64,000 nucleotides of DNA, taken from the NCBI GenBank assembly GCA_001766825.1, contig LYOR01000005.1, forward strand, positions 1 through 64,000, given 5' to 3'. A program made the translations under genes and the position numbers. Under the pieces are notes generated by a model that was not told the origin of the DNA, searched no databases, and worked only from the letters and a program-made list of their open reading frames with translations. Positions 1 to 9,263 of this stretch are shown here, piece after piece. The DNA is from Candidatus Syntropharchaeum butanivorans. GTDB lineage: Archaea > Halobacteriota > Syntropharchaeia > Syntropharchaeales > Syntropharchaeaceae. Position 1 is the stretch's first letter; every line of letters begins with the position of its first letter.

Positions 1-322
1 TACCGGCGCCGATGAATGCACCCTTTCTTATGATCACTTTTCCTCTTTTTATAGGCAACTCACTGTCTATCACATGAAAACTGGAGTCGTGTGTAACTAT
101 AGTCACTCTGGGTGCAATATTGACACCGTCCTCTATATCCACCAGTTCTGGTCTCGCCTCCTCTATAAACACCCCCGGACCAATAAACACGTCTTCTCCA
201 ATTTTTATTCCTCTTAATTTGTAGAAGGGTATTCTAAGCTTGTTATGAGGAGCATACATAGCTAAGAAGTGCAATATTCCTCTTACGGTCAAGCTTCTGT
301 ATATTCTTTTTAACTTTTTCAT
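1..322 (-). CDS. Hexapeptide-repeat (left-handed beta-helix) acyltransferase, 3' part beyond the window
   Basis: Translating the minus strand from the ATG at 320-322 gives an open frame to the window edge, so the C-terminus is missing. The visible 107 residues include KIGEDVFIGPGVFIE, then NIAPRVTIVTHDSS and RKGAFIGAG, the I-G-x-x-x hexapeptide pattern of LbH acyltransferases such as serine O-acetyltransferase and maltose O-acetyltransferase relatives. The start overlaps the stop of the FemAB-like gene as ATGA, but that gene lies downstream on the minus strand reading order, so the two are probably translationally coupled. The role is probably O- or N-acetylation of a sugar in the adjoining polysaccharide pathway; the substrate is unknown. 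Confidence 0.75.
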   Translation of the reverse strand, partial: MKKLKRIYRSLTVRGILHFLAMYAPHNKLRIPFYKLRGIKIGEDVFIGPGVFIEEARPELVDIEDGVNIAPRVTIVTHDSSFHVIDSELPIKRGKVIIRKGAFIGAG

Positions 323-1380
323 AATACCTCAAAGAAGTCAAAAAATTTATAGTTTCTAAAATAGGTGTGATAAATTTTCTTTGCAAAGCTTCTTAATGGA
401 ATATTCGACTTCTCTATTCCGAAGTTTATCACTAGTTCTGGATTGAAGTTTGCTTTATACCTAACAAGTCTCGGTGTATTAGCCCCAATTTCATAAAACA
501 CTTTATAACCATTTGTACAACCGTACCTCATACTTTCCCAGATGAGCAAGTCATTAGGGTAGATGCCTTTAATCCTTGTTTTTGCATTTCCTATCCAGCT
601 ATACATCCGATCCTTATAAACTAAATTAACAAGTCCACCAACAACTTCTCCATCCATTTCAGCCATAACTATATGCATACATTCTTTGAAACAATCGTAT
701 ATATCCTCCAGGAATTCAAGCCGGGTTTTCAGTTTCCTATCTTGCTCCTGGTATCTTTCCTCAAGCTGATGATAGATGATTCTTAAATCTTCTCTGGATC
801 CTTTTAATATTTTCAAATTTTCAGAGGCAGTCTTAATATTTTTTCTTGTATGCTTTTTTAAATTCTCCCATAGCTTCGTTTTTCCAGCCGAAAGATCAAA
901 TACATAATTAAACGTTGGAGTAGCATTATAACCACTCCATACAAAGGGTCTCACATCTATAAAATCGGGTGGATGGACGAGGTTCACGTAATTGGGCTTG
1001 ATTTCATCGCTTAAAAAGTGATCCAGTTCTTTTTGAAATTCAATGAGATTTGACTCTTTTTTGTTCTGCTTTAGCTGATCATAGTTTACCATTAGAAGGC
1101 CCAAAAAAGGAATGGCCACATGAGGAGGTGGTGAAAATATCATCCTTAGAACGAATCTTTTTTGATAAAATAGCGGGATGAGTGCTACCGGTTCAGTACC
1201 TTTAAAACCAATTATTGGATAAAGCCTGGAGTCGGTATGCTTCTCCACTATCTTAAGCCATTTCCAGGTGTGGAAAATCGTCCCATGTGGAGAGGATTCG
1301 ACAAGCCGATCCCATAGTTCTGCATCCTCTTCTTTCGCAACTTTAAGTTCTACTTTTGACAAACTCAACCCCCCCTCCAT
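319..1380 (-). CDS. FemAB/GNAT-fold acyl- or aminoacyltransferase (Acetyltransf_6-like)
   Basis: This 353-residue protein has the FemAB-type layout: an N-terminal half with a W-x-x-x-V motif region (SSPHGTIFHTWKWLKIVEKH) and a C-terminal GNAT-like half. The latter has the basic run LKKHTRKNIKTA near residue 175 and a YPNDLLIWESMRYGCTNGYKVFYEIGA-type segment near 275-300. The family transfers acyl or aminoacyl groups to cell-envelope polymers; in archaea it is found in exopolysaccharide loci. The ATG at 1380 has an AAGGGAG ribosome site about 6 nt upstream. It overlaps the deacetylase gene by 38 nt, so a downstream TTG after GGAGGGGGG is an alternative start. First of three FemAB-like genes in the cluster. 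The substrate is not known. Confidence 0.72.
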   Translation of the reverse strand: MEGGLSLSKVELKVAKEEDAELWDRLVESSPHGTIFHTWKWLKIVEKHTDSRLYPIIGFKGTEPVALIPLFYQKRFVLRMIFSPPPHVAIPFLGLLMVNYDQLKQNKKESNLIEFQKELDHFLSDEIKPNYVNLVHPPDFIDVRPFVWSGYNATPTFNYVFDLSAGKTKLWENLKKHTRKNIKTASENLKILKGSREDLRIIYHQLEERYQEQDRKLKTRLEFLEDIYDCFKECMHIVMAEMDGEVVGGLVNLVYKDRMYSWIGNAKTRIKGIYPNDLLIWESMRYGCTNGYKVFYEIGANTPRLVRYKANFNPELVINFGIEKSNIPLRSFAKKIYHTYFRNYKFFDFFEVL

Positions 1381-2803
1381 CTAACTCCCTTTTTAACCAC
1401 CATTTAGCTATACTGGATGCGTTGGTTATCCATCCATTTTTCTCCCTGCAGGTGCTGACCACCTTCTCATATAATTCCCTCATTCCAGGATACTCTTTCT
1501 CATTAAATACGGTATGATGCCATAACAGAGTTAGAACTCCTCCATATTCCTCCACCGTATTGATGATCTCAAGACACCTTTGCCACCCATTTCTGTCTGG
1601 AGTAACTGATATATCCATGATGGTAACCGGTATTTCAAGAATAGACATCATCCTGCCATTATTGAATGGATGAAATGGAAAACACGTTCCCCACCTGAAT
1701 CCTATTCCTTTACCGCCCTTAAACCCTAAGGAGGTGTCATACCCAAACCCGGCTTCTTCCTGGTACTCCCATGTTTCTGGTATTTTCAGGTTAAGGTGGT
1801 GCTGTCTTATTCCGCTAACTCTCTTTCCCAGCACATCTTCTAACTCTTTTTTTTCATACTTTAATTTTTCTTTATCCTGATAAGACTCATAGGATCCATG
1901 CAGTCCGACTTCCCATCCATTGGATGACAATTTCCTTATAATACCGGCCACCTCTGGTTCTTTGAAATCATATCTTCTTGCATAGTGGTGCCAAGTTGAC
2001 GGTTTGAAAATATCCACCTTAGCAGTCTCTTTCAGGAAGTAAAATGTGGATCTTACACCCAACTTCTCTTCGAGCTTCATGATCTCTTCGAATGTCCAAT
2101 AAGGATTTCTTCCAAGTATCTTATCTGTGAAGAGTGACCTCAGCTGATACATGGTTTCTGATAACTTTCGATCTTTCAGCCCTCTAACAGCTTGAGTGAG
2201 ATACTGATATGTTTTTCTGATTTCATCAACATCATGTGTCAGGCAAACTGCGAATTTTTTTCCGTCTGGCCAGAAAGGCTTATAGTTCAAAGGGACGTTT
2301 AATTTGCGAGAGGCGAACGAGAGAGACCCGAACAATATTTTCTCGTAATAATCAACAACAGGCACCTTTGCAAGTTCGTGTTTATCTCCTTCCATCCTCC
2401 AGAAATGCTCGAGGGATCCAGTCAATATACGTCCCACTTCGTTAAAGACGTCAAATCCAACTCTTATGCCATCCCCATCTAATACCACATATGGATCTTC
2501 ATTCCATTTGTTATCAACAAACACCGAGTTTTCACTGTTTTTCTCAAATATCATAATTTTTTCGAGTAAAGATCGCATTCCACTCTCAATGTTTTTTAAG
2601 TACCTGTAAGTAGGCGCTTCGCCTTCACTTATATAAATATTAAATCCACTCGTATCTTTGGGATTGGTCCCATAAATAACATTTATTTTTGATTCTTCAT
2701 TAAAGGTGAATTGGATCCCGAACTTCTGGATAAAGTGATTTATACCATAACTTGCCAGGGGTTCGAGATTTTTACAGTGTATCGAAAGTGAATCTTGAGG
2801 CAT
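1343..2803 (-). CDS. Polysaccharide deacetylase-family protein with N-terminal extension
   Basis: This 486-residue protein has a carbohydrate-esterase-4-like domain in its C-terminal two thirds. Visible are CLTHDVDEIRKT (motif 1, two Asp) around residue 190, GWEVGLHGSYES (motif 2 region) around 300, and a late LTLLWHHTVF segment. The roughly 170-residue N-terminal part resembles the extra domain seen in other archaeal and bacterial deacetylases of surface-polymer loci and has no catalytic motif I can name. The likely role is removal of N-acetyl groups from a surface polysaccharide. It lies 4 nt after the WbqC-like gene in transcription order and overlaps the FemAB-like gene. Confidence 0.75.
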   Translation of the reverse strand: MPQDSLSIHCKNLEPLASYGINHFIQKFGIQFTFNEESKINVIYGTNPKDTSGFNIYISEGEAPTYRYLKNIESGMRSLLEKIMIFEKNSENSVFVDNKWNEDPYVVLDGDGIRVGFDVFNEVGRILTGSLEHFWRMEGDKHELAKVPVVDYYEKILFGSLSFASRKLNVPLNYKPFWPDGKKFAVCLTHDVDEIRKTYQYLTQAVRGLKDRKLSETMYQLRSLFTDKILGRNPYWTFEEIMKLEEKLGVRSTFYFLKETAKVDIFKPSTWHHYARRYDFKEPEVAGIIRKLSSNGWEVGLHGSYESYQDKEKLKYEKKELEDVLGKRVSGIRQHHLNLKIPETWEYQEEAGFGYDTSLGFKGGKGIGFRWGTCFPFHPFNNGRMMSILEIPVTIMDISVTPDRNGWQRCLEIINTVEEYGGVLTLLWHHTVFNEKEYPGMRELYEKVVSTCREKNGWITNASSIAKWWLKRELDGGGVEFVKSRT

Positions 2804-2807
2804 GGGC

Positions 2808-3515
2808 TTATAAATTCGCTCCTCCTTTTATTAGTTCTCTCGCTCTTTCACCACCCACATTGAACAACAAATCTATCGCACTCATGAATGGTTCGAACCC
2901 TGTCCATCTCTGCGGGTATTCAAAAGGTTTAAACTCGAAATATTTTACTTCTATCCCTTCTTTTTTGAATTTCTCCTCATCCATGTATTTTTTTCCACCC
3001 ATACCGGAGATATAAACGTCTCCATCCACTTCTTTCACTATCTCCAAGTTTAAATCTGTTTTTGCTAAAGATGGATCTAAATTCAACTCGCAACTCCTTA
3101 TAATCTCGGGATGAATCTCAAAGCATTCGAATAAATAGAAGATGATTGCCTCGTTTATATCTTGGAGCCTGGTATACCTTTTCTCAGAATACATTTCCTC
3201 AAAGAAGTCTTTATACTCCGTGAAATACTTTGCTTTGCCGTAATTTCCTATGATGAGCCTCCAGTGTTTCCCCCACCATTTTCTGTCTTTTGGAAGACAG
3301 ACATCTTTGATGGCGACTCCTTTATATTTGTTTTCTACAGGGATTGTGAGCCACGTCCAACCCTCCTTCGTTCTGATTTTGTTTCTGTGGATAACTCCAT
3401 TTTTCGTGAATTTCGCGACATCTAATATAACAAATATCTCTGCTCTTGCCACCTTTTGAAAAAACCCGATCCAGGGTAGATAATTGGGCTGGTGTATGGC
3501 AACCGTTCTTCCCAT
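2808..3515 (-). CDS. WbqC-like family protein
   Basis: This 235-residue protein starts with MGRTVAIHQPNYLPWIGFFQK, the signature beginning of WbqC-like proteins (VAIHQPNYLPWLGFF). It continues with the conserved VILD.A.F.K.G.IHRNKI block. WbqC proteins occur in O-antigen and exopolysaccharide clusters, often beside amino-sugar and glycosyltransferase genes; their reaction is not settled. The preceding PIG-L gene ends at 3516, so the genes abut without a gap, as expected for one transcript. Family assignment is confident; biochemical role is open. Confidence 0.85.
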   Translation of the reverse strand: MGRTVAIHQPNYLPWIGFFQKVARAEIFVILDVAKFTKNGVIHRNKIRTKEGWTWLTIPVENKYKGVAIKDVCLPKDRKWWGKHWRLIIGNYGKAKYFTEYKDFFEEMYSEKRYTRLQDINEAIIFYLFECFEIHPEIIRSCELNLDPSLAKTDLNLEIVKEVDGDVYISGMGGKKYMDEEKFKKEGIEVKYFEFKPFEYPQRWTGFEPFMSAIDLLFNVGGERARELIKGGANL

Positions 3516-4154
3516 TTATCTCACCAATAACCTTATCAGCTCAAATGCTTCCGCAAATGTGTAATCCACCTGTGCCCCCCTCACATACGCCAATGCTTTT
3601 ATATATTTCTCATCAAAATATGTGCGGAAATTTTGTGATTTATACTGTTTCATCGCCTCTATCTTCTTCATTATGTGTCTTTCCTCTAATTTGACAAAGA
3701 TATCGGTGGTGAAGGTCAGATTATTCCATGGATGCTCATAACCCCAGATAGAGGAGGTCTTTTTGAATGCCCTTAGAGCCTCGGCATAAATCACCTGATG
3801 GTCCTGATGAGTATCATTGGAAGATGGCACCAGGATCAAGTCAGGACCGATCTCCTTATTCAGAGCAATCATATCATCCAGTATGCTCTGTCTGTGTAAT
3901 GGAAACATCCTGACCTCGTAGTCCATCAAAATAACGTTTTCGGGTTTGATGCCCAGGATACCTGTTGCTTTCTTACACTCTTTCTTTAATATATCCACAG
4001 GAAAACCCTCTGGTACCGAGGCTTCACAGCTTGAAAATGCTACATAATATATCTCTTTTCCCTCCTCTATGAATCTTGCGATCGCCCCTCCCGCCCCTAT
4101 CTCTCCATCATCTGTATGAGGGCTGAGAATCAGTATCTTCTCAAGCTGATTCAT
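3516..4154 (-). CDS. PIG-L/LmbE-family N-acetyl-sugar deacetylase
   Basis: This 212-residue protein has the zinc-binding PIG-L signature ILSPHTDDGEIGAGG near residue 10 (His-x-Asp-Asp) and the second motif SSNDTHQDHQVIYAEA near residue 110. These place it among metal-dependent de-N-acetylases acting on GlcNAc-linked substrates. Length matches the family. Its start overlaps the end of the DUF354 gene by 4 nt (ATGA). Together with three CE4-like deacetylases in the cluster it suggests that the polymer made here is heavily de-N-acetylated; this is inference. Confidence 0.88.
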   Translation of the reverse strand: MNQLEKILILSPHTDDGEIGAGGAIARFIEEGKEIYYVAFSSCEASVPEGFPVDILKKECKKATGILGIKPENVILMDYEVRMFPLHRQSILDDMIALNKEIGPDLILVPSSNDTHQDHQVIYAEALRAFKKTSSIWGYEHPWNNLTFTTDIFVKLEERHIMKKIEAMKQYKSQNFRTYFDEKYIKALAYVRGAQVDYTFAEAFELIRLLVR

Positions 4155-5281
4155 TTTTTCTCCTGTCTTTTATACTCATAAAAACTCTCAGGATACCTTT
4201 CAATGAAATCTACCATCCAGGCTGTAACATCTATTTTATCCTTCAAAAGCCTCTCTCTCCTCTTTCGCCATTCATTCTTTGAATTTTTATCCTCTAAGAT
4301 GCTTATCGCCTTTTCTAATGCCTGATCCTGATCCGGGTAGAAATAAAGCAAACCGTATTTATCCCTGAGCTCTAAGAAATTACCCGTGAACTCGCCCGTT
4401 GCTATACCTTTAGACGTGGATTCTATATGTATCGCAGGTGTTCCCAGTATCGCTGCCTCTGTTGCCATCGTGCCTCCTTCGCCTATATAAAGATCAGCGT
4501 AATAGAGGAGGGAGTGTATTTTTTCTGGAGGGATAGTTATTCGGTGTTTTTCGAGCTTTTTATCAAGTTTACCCTCTGATGTAATAAAAACACTTCCATA
4601 GCGTTCAAGGGATTTGACAAATTCTAATTCCTTTCCTCTCTCAATCCCCTTTAACTTTATGTCATGCGATGCCCCCCAGGAGATGAATCGGAGGATAATG
4701 AAAGTATCATCCCCTGATATGTTCATTTCATCAAGGATCGAGGGGTCTGGTTTAAAATAGTTCGGATGCAAATACGCGAGCTCGTGGTATCCATTATATC
4801 TGACTTGTTTTTTACCTAAATCGAGTCTAAAACATGAAGGCGTCAAAATTACGTCTGTAAAGGGAGCATACAATCTTATTTGTTCTGTAGAAAGTTCTGT
4901 ATCTTCGAGAGAAATATGAGGTTTACCGAATAATTTAGCTACATGAGCGGCAAACATAGAGCCATGGCTTATAAAGGCATCTGGTTTAAACTTCTTGGCA
5001 ATTTTGTATAACTTATAATCTCTCGTAATTAAATCCAATAATTTATTAAGTAGATTCCTATGATGTTTCCCCAAACTTTCATGTTTAAAGCCGTAAACCT
5101 CCAGCAAATATAATGTAATCTCTTTATCCCTTGCAGTAATCATAACTTCATGCCCATCTTTTTTTAAATCCCATATTATGTTTTTAAACAAATGAACGTG
5201 TGCCGGATGTCCAATGTCAACTAAGACTTTCATTTTATCACTTGAATTAAAGCCACTCTGCAATTTATCAATATCCCGCAT
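4151..5281 (-). CDS. DUF354 family protein, GT-B/UDP-GlcNAc 2-epimerase-like
   Basis: This 376-residue protein has the DUF354 hallmarks: KVLVDIGHPAHVHLFKN near the N-terminus, a SHGSMFAAHVAKLFGKPHISLED block, and a C-terminal GEGGTMATEAAILGTPAIH nucleotide-sugar-binding-type motif. The fold is that of GT-B glycosyltransferases and UDP-GlcNAc epimerases. The ATG at 5281 has AAAGGTG upstream; an internal ATG at 5233 begins exactly at the family core and is the alternative. It is the upstream gene of a tight run with the PIG-L, WbqC and deacetylase genes. Precise reaction unknown. Confidence 0.82.
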   Translation of the reverse strand: MRDIDKLQSGFNSSDKMKVLVDIGHPAHVHLFKNIIWDLKKDGHEVMITARDKEITLYLLEVYGFKHESLGKHHRNLLNKLLDLITRDYKLYKIAKKFKPDAFISHGSMFAAHVAKLFGKPHISLEDTELSTEQIRLYAPFTDVILTPSCFRLDLGKKQVRYNGYHELAYLHPNYFKPDPSILDEMNISGDDTFIILRFISWGASHDIKLKGIERGKELEFVKSLERYGSVFITSEGKLDKKLEKHRITIPPEKIHSLLYYADLYIGEGGTMATEAAILGTPAIHIESTSKGIATGEFTGNFLELRDKYGLLYFYPDQDQALEKAISILEDKNSKNEWRKRRERLLKDKIDVTAWMVDFIERYPESFYEYKRQEKK

Positions 5282-5377
5282 ACATTTTCACCTTTCTACA
5301 CTTTACTTTTACCCCTCTCAGTGACCTCATCACGGTCAGCGTCAGGTGCCATGCGGCATTCGTGAGAAATACGGTAT

Positions 5378-6391
5378 TCATTTCTTCCATCTTATCTTCC
5401 TGTATATTTCGAACCCTCTTTCCGCAAGCCAGAGTTTCAGTGGAGCATGTATCTTCCTGTAACGACCGAAATTGACCATTTCTCCTCCGAACTGTTTCTT
5501 AAATTCCCTTACGCCATACTTCTTTTTTGGGTTACCGGCACCTCCAAAGTCGAAAGTGTAATAACCATTTGCTGAACCGTATTCTATCACATACCATGCT
5601 AAAACGTCATTTGGACATAAAAATAAATACTTCCTGGATGCTCCTGCAAAAAAATCATAGATAACTCCCTTGTAAATCAGTACCAAAATCGCCCCTATAC
5701 TTTTGTTTTCATGCATTGCTAAGAAGAACTTGGCCATATTTTTCGGAACTAACAGCTCAAAAATTGAGTCAAAAAAACTTATATCGGCAAGTGGTAGTTT
5801 TGCATTTCTATAAGTCTCCTGTATCAAGTTGTAAAAAGAAAATATTGAGCTCCTATCTTTTATTTCTTTTATGGTTACTCCTCTCTTCTTTCCTCTTCTG
5901 ATGTTGTTTCTCCTCTTTTTAGACAAATTATTCCATAATTCTTCCCTAGATTTTGTTAAATCTACCAAGAAGTTTAAATGATCTCTGTATGTATAACCGA
6001 AATTGCTAAATATATTTAGCATATGCGAAGCATCCCACATATTTCGAATCTCGGTATAAATCACTCCTCTTCTACGTGCAATCTTATCATATTGTATCAC
6101 CAATGCCTCCAATGCTTTAGTGCCTTCTTCACTCTCAACAAACAAAGGCCCTCCCTGAATTATAGAGCGGGAGGAAAAAGGTCCAAGTATGCCACCTTCT
6201 TTTATCAAAACTGCTTGCAGAAAAGCGATAATCCTATTGTTATCGTCAAGAGCTGCAAGCGTTATAGGCTCATAATTTTTCGTCCGTTTATAAACTTCTG
6301 CCATTTCTGGTGTTTGAAAAATATTTCCATGCGGATGATTATACACAAATTCACGCCAACTCCTCTTACTTATATTTTCTTTCACTCTCAT
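5378..6391 (-). CDS. FemAB/GNAT-fold transferase, second copy
   Basis: This 337-residue protein is read from the ATG at 6389-6391, which overlaps the upstream gene's TAA as TAATG. A longer form from TTG at 6412 is less likely. It has the FemAB pattern: WREFVYNHPHGNIFQTPEM at the N-terminus, the basic segment LSKKRRNNIRRGKKRG near residue 160, and CPNDVLAWYVIEYGSANGYYTFDFGGAG near 270-300. The last block closely resembles FemAB/peptidoglycan-bridge-like proteins. It is paired with the deacetylase gene immediately upstream. Substrate unknown. Confidence 0.75.
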   Translation of the reverse strand: MRVKENISKRSWREFVYNHPHGNIFQTPEMAEVYKRTKNYEPITLAALDDNNRIIAFLQAVLIKEGGILGPFSSRSIIQGGPLFVESEEGTKALEALVIQYDKIARRRGVIYTEIRNMWDASHMLNIFSNFGYTYRDHLNFLVDLTKSREELWNNLSKKRRNNIRRGKKRGVTIKEIKDRSSIFSFYNLIQETYRNAKLPLADISFFDSIFELLVPKNMAKFFLAMHENKSIGAILVLIYKGVIYDFFAGASRKYLFLCPNDVLAWYVIEYGSANGYYTFDFGGAGNPKKKYGVREFKKQFGGEMVNFGRYRKIHAPLKLWLAERGFEIYRKIRWKK

Positions 6392-7257
6392 TATGATCCG
6401 TCCCGTTTCCAATAAGTCTTTAAGCAGGCTTTCCCACCATTTCTAATCTTTTGTATCACAAGCCATTTTAACCAATCTCCGAATTCTTCCCGCCAATTTG
6501 GGGGATGCGTCAAAATGACCATTCGTTGTATGTCCTCTCTTTCTATAATTCCAATTAAATCATCGGTGTTTCTTATATATACATTCATATTCCCATCAAC
6601 ATAATCGTTCAGTCTGTGTTTAGTGTTTGACCAACTTCTGTTTGTATCTGAAATATAAGCGATATCGTTGAAGTTAATAGATAAATATGCATCTCCAATT
6701 ATTCCATATTTTCTGAAGTCATACTTTTTCCATAAGTCCTTGCTCGCCCATGGCACGAAGACTTTTCTCATTCTGATCACATTCCATAATATATGCAGCA
6801 TGCCAGAGATTGTAGCAGCATTCATCCCTTTTATAAGAGGTCCACCATGCATGGACATTGTTTTGACATCATATATCTGCCGTAGTTTTGCCAGCTCTGT
6901 TTCAAATAACATAATACCTTTATCATAATCTCCCTCAGCCTCTCCTAATACATCATAGTGATATCCTATCTCATGCCCCAAATCAGCAATTTCTCTTATA
7001 ATATCCGGTTTAAAAACATCGTCGTGTGTGCGAAAATAATATGTTGCAGTGATACCCATCTCCGCTTCTTTTCTTGCCATTTTCAGCGTATACGACAAAT
7101 CATTACCATAATCTACATCATGACGAATGATAATAAATTTATTTGGTTTATTCCGTAATGTGAAATACTGCTCCATTGTCAGTAATATATAATTTGAATC
7201 CAATATCCTCCTACACAATTCTAAATATTTAGCAAAAGTGAAATCTCTTCTTAGCAT
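6391..7257 (-). CDS. Polysaccharide deacetylase-like protein, second copy
   Basis: This 288-residue protein is CE4-like. IIIRHDVDYGNDLSYTLKMA near residue 45 gives the Asp-x-Asp motif 1, and YYFRTHDDVF and LGHEIGYHYDVL near 90-115 give the motif 2 His region. A SMHGGP segment follows near 140, and ILTHPPNW near the C-terminus may supply the late His. It is shorter than the copy at 1343-2803 and lacks that copy's N-terminal extension. It ends by overlapping the second FemAB gene. Probable function is deacetylation of a surface sugar polymer, by family. Confidence 0.72.
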   Translation of the reverse strand: MLRRDFTFAKYLELCRRILDSNYILLTMEQYFTLRNKPNKFIIIRHDVDYGNDLSYTLKMARKEAEMGITATYYFRTHDDVFKPDIIREIADLGHEIGYHYDVLGEAEGDYDKGIMLFETELAKLRQIYDVKTMSMHGGPLIKGMNAATISGMLHILWNVIRMRKVFVPWASKDLWKKYDFRKYGIIGDAYLSINFNDIAYISDTNRSWSNTKHRLNDYVDGNMNVYIRNTDDLIGIIEREDIQRMVILTHPPNWREEFGDWLKWLVIQKIRNGGKACLKTYWKRDGS

Positions 7258-7260
7258 AAA

Positions 7261-8286
7261 CTATGGGAGATTCTTTCTTATATGCGGTCCTATTACCTTC
7301 GTCATAGGGAGAGGAAGCTTTCTCCAAAAGTTTGAAAATATCCTTCTTTTCAGACTGTTCCGCTTCAATACTGGCAGATTTCTCGTTTTATGTATATAAA
7401 ATTGGTAGTATAGCTGCTTAATTATGGCGCCACCCCAAGCCCTTTTGAATCTGAAAGTTCCTGAATCCTTCTCACTGCGTCCAAAATCAAAGAATGCATA
7501 TCCCTTCTCACATCCATATCGTAGGATCTCCCACGTTAACAAGCTATTAGGACTTATTGTGCGATATCTTCCATCTGATGCAGCCCATCCGGATATTATC
7601 CTATCCTTAAAAAATAGCAGAAATTTCGCTCCTATTATTTTCCCATCCTTTTCTGCGACCTGAATATTTACTTGATCTTGAAAAATAGATAATATGTGCT
7701 TAAAAAAGAGGTAGCTATGAACGGGCGTCCCAAATTCCTTGTTTCTTTCAGCATATATTGTGTAGAAATCATCAAGATATTCATGTCCCATTGAAATTCT
7801 CACATTTTCTCTGAGCGCTTTCTTCACTGCTCGTCTTGCGCCTTTTGCTGTCTTCCTCCACAATATATCTGGATCTGAATCCAGAGGTATAATAAAGGTG
7901 ACATACGTATAGTCTGTTCTGAAATCGCTATTGCTTTTCTCCTCTTGATTTCTGAGTTCTATGTAGCTCATTCCACGCTCTCTCACGATAGAGATAGCCT
8001 CTTCTATCAACCTTTTTTTCACAATCTCATCATCTGCACATACACCTCCATAAGGAGCAAAAGGCAAAGAAACCAATTTTTTGCCTACCAAAAACAGAGG
8101 CAAAATTCCTCTAATCTCATTTTCTTTTTTTGCCACTAAATAAATCGGTTTGTGTTTGTATGTCTTTTCCACCACATTTCTCCAACCGATTTGGTGGTAA
8201 AACGTGGTAGTGTTCGATTTATAAACGTATTCGTCCCATGCTTTTTCATCCTTTTTTTCCAATTCACAAATTTCCAATTCTGTCAT
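7261..8286 (-). CDS. FemAB/GNAT-fold transferase, third copy
   Basis: This 341-residue protein shares the FemAB layout. It has TTFYHQIGWRNVVEKTYKHKPIYLVAKKE near the N-terminus, IELRNQEE near residue 120, the basic run TAKGARRAVKKALRE near 160, and SPNSLLTWEILRYGCEKGYAFFDFGRSE near 260. The FDFGRSE block resembles the PEP-CTERM/exosortase-associated FemAB group. It sits 3 nt from the second deacetylase gene and 12 nt from the third. Acceptor and donor are unknown. Confidence 0.77.
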   Translation of the reverse strand: MTELEICELEKKDEKAWDEYVYKSNTTTFYHQIGWRNVVEKTYKHKPIYLVAKKENEIRGILPLFLVGKKLVSLPFAPYGGVCADDEIVKKRLIEEAISIVRERGMSYIELRNQEEKSNSDFRTDYTYVTFIIPLDSDPDILWRKTAKGARRAVKKALRENVRISMGHEYLDDFYTIYAERNKEFGTPVHSYLFFKHILSIFQDQVNIQVAEKDGKIIGAKFLLFFKDRIISGWAASDGRYRTISPNSLLTWEILRYGCEKGYAFFDFGRSEKDSGTFRFKRAWGGAIIKQLYYQFYIHKTRNLPVLKRNSLKRRIFSNFWRKLPLPMTKVIGPHIRKNLP

Positions 8287-8298
8287 CTGTTCTAATTT

Positions 8299-9213
8299 TT
8301 AATGCTGATGAGTTTTATATGCAATTTCGTATTCTTTTACTGTCAGAAACTCAAATCCATATTCTGATGCACTTGCCAGAATTTCATCCAACAATTTTAG
8401 TGAAACCATCCCCAAGTTCTTTAATTTCAGTTTTTGCCTGATAAGATCAGCAAAAAGATACTCAAAGAAATTTGCGGACCTTCTTGTTGGAATAACTTTG
8501 CCTTTAAATTCCAAACACTCATTTGGATGAAATAGAAATACCACTGGTTTATCGTTTTGCTTGGATTCAAAAAATAAATACCTCTGTAAGATTTTTGTTA
8601 GTAAAGGACTTCTTCTCATTACGGTGCCACTGAAAGAAAGTAACAAAGCAGATATAGGAATTTCTAAGATTTTTGAGTCTCCTTTTTTTGCTATTGAATC
8701 ATATGATAAAAAATATGGTCTTCTTGGAGCAAAAAGCCACTTTAATTTCCTTTTTGAACCAAATGTAAATGGACCGTCAAACCTCTGACTGCATACGGAA
8801 CTGTCAGTCCTGAAACCAGTCTCTTCAAGCGCTCTAACTGTATCCTCATTTATCCTCAACGCTGGTGCCCTGAATGAAACTATTTCCCCTGCCACACTTT
8901 CAATGATGGCTTTGGCTTTCTTCAAATCATTTAACTGTTCTTCATAGCTGAGCACGTCAAAAGCTCTGTGTGGAGAGTGATCATACCCGTGGCATCCAAC
9001 CTCATGGCCATGCTCACACACAAGCTCAACAGATTCTGGAGATGCCTCGGCAAACGTCCCGGTAAAGTAAAAAGTCCCACAGACATCGTGTTTCGCAAGC
9101 AAGCTAAGCAAACGGGGCAAACCCTCTTCATGAACCTGCTTCACAACGCCTGGATCCTCCCTGTTGAGCGGGATTGAGAAGCTCTCAACGTCTACTGTCA
9201 TCAAGAAGTACAT
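8299..9213 (-). CDS. Polysaccharide deacetylase, third copy
   Basis: This 304-residue protein is a clearer CE4 member than the other two. MTVDVESFSIP gives motif 1, CGTFYFTGTFAE and HGHEVGCHGYDHSPH give motif 2 with the metal-binding histidines, and FRAPALRI gives motif 3. The arrangement matches deacetylases of exosortase-type exopolysaccharide loci. It is the first gene of the polysaccharide run in transcription order. Its first 16 codons are duplicated almost exactly at 10429-10476, beside a decayed antitoxin gene. Confidence 0.85.
   Translation of the reverse strand: MYFLMTVDVESFSIPLNREDPGVVKQVHEEGLPRLLSLLAKHDVCGTFYFTGTFAEASPESVELVCEHGHEVGCHGYDHSPHRAFDVLSYEEQLNDLKKAKAIIESVAGEIVSFRAPALRINEDTVRALEETGFRTDSSVCSQRFDGPFTFGSKRKLKWLFAPRRPYFLSYDSIAKKGDSKILEIPISALLLSFSGTVMRRSPLLTKILQRYLFFESKQNDKPVVFLFHPNECLEFKGKVIPTRRSANFFEYLFADLIRQKLKLKNLGMVSLKLLDEILASASEYGFEFLTVKEYEIAYKTHQH
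9154..9201. repeat. 48-bp direct repeat, copy 1
   Basis: An exact 48-bp match to 10429-10476 in the same orientation, with similarity continuing through the start codon at 9213. This copy is the 5' end of the third deacetylase gene. The two copies bracket the HEPN/MNT genes and the broken VapBC remnants. Confidence 0.9.
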
Positions 9214-9263
9214 CTTCGGGTTAACAGGCCTCTGGCTGTCTTTCAGGTCTTGATCCAGGAGCT

